From contig CAMOQY010000101.1 of NCBI GenBank assembly GCA_946623295.1, forward strand, positions 1 to 5,830: 5,830 nucleotides of DNA. Direction: 5' to 3'. This stretch comes from an uncultured Lachnospiraceae bacterium (lineage in GTDB: Bacteria; Bacillota; Clostridia; Lachnospirales; Lachnospiraceae). The translations under genes and the position numbers were made by a program. Positions within the stretch are counted from its first letter, which is position 1. Each line of letters starts with the position of its first letter. A model generated the notes under the pieces. It was not told where the DNA came from. It saw only the letters and a list, made by a program, of their open reading frames with translations, and did not search any database. Positions 5,703-5,830 of this stretch are shown one piece after another.

Positions 5703-5830
5703 ATGTTTTGTCCAAAATGTGCAGAAGAGCTTAAAGACGGTGAAAAGGTCTGCCCGAAGTGCGGACTTGTAATACCTGATGACCCCGCGGACCAGGCTGA
5801 GCAGCTTGCGGAGCTGCTCGGGCTTGATGA
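5703..5830 (+). CDS. Zinc-ribbon domain protein, N-terminal part
   Basis: Partial gene, cut by the window end; 42 complete codons. It begins M-F-C-P-K-C and has a second C-P-K-C ten residues later (C3, C6, C17, C20), a typical short zinc-ribbon at the extreme N-terminus, followed by an acidic stretch (PDDPADQAEQLAELLGLD). Such ribbons cap many unrelated proteins, often membrane proteins of Bacillota whose later part decides the function, and that part is not in the window. The start is supported by GGAG at 5693-5696 and the upstream TATAAT. Confidence 0.8.
   Translation, partial: MFCPKCAEELKDGEKVCPKCGLVIPDDPADQAEQLAELLGLD

Overview
The window looks like an origin-proximal chromosome segment of a member of the Bacillota, most likely class Clostridia, with moderate G+C (about half by eye). 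The basis is the gene order mnmG - rsmG - parA - parB, the conserved block beside the replication origin in this phylum, followed by a DUF4446 gene that is typical of the same setting. Three perfect parS sites (core TGTTTCACGTGAAACA) also lie here. No genus can be named from the sequence alone.

Layout. Positions 2-769 are the 3' part of mnmG (tRNA U34 modification), cut by the window edge. rsmG (16S rRNA G527 methyltransferase) follows one base later at 771-1538 and carries two parS sites inside its reading frame. A 443-bp gap (1539-1981) holds four tandem ~51-bp units, the first being the end of rsmG itself. It also holds a third parS that overlaps a promoter with an extended -10, and a structured parA leader. 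parA (1982-2758), parB (2760-3653) and the DUF4446 membrane-protein gene (3656-4153) are separated by 1 and 2 bases and form one operon. A 436-bp gap (4154-4589) holds AT-rich short repeats, a GAAA-loop GC hairpin and two 42-bp tandem repeats. A monocistronic M42 metallopeptidase gene follows (4590-5633). The window ends in the start of a zinc-ribbon protein gene (5703 onward) that has its own TATAAT promoter.

How the parts fit. ParB should load as a CTP-dependent clamp at the three parS sites and spread over rsmG and the parAB promoter; ParA should use ATP to move or separate the resulting complex and so the origin region. One parS overlaps the likely parAB promoter, so the segregation complex may control its own synthesis. 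mnmG and rsmG act in translation and are linked to parAB by position, not pathway. I see no CRISPR array, transposase, phage gene or toxin-antitoxin pair, and no clear new multi-gene system. The less ordinary material is in the non-coding structure: paired parS sites in a linker-like stretch of RsmG, duplicated rsmG tails, and the 42-bp repeats.
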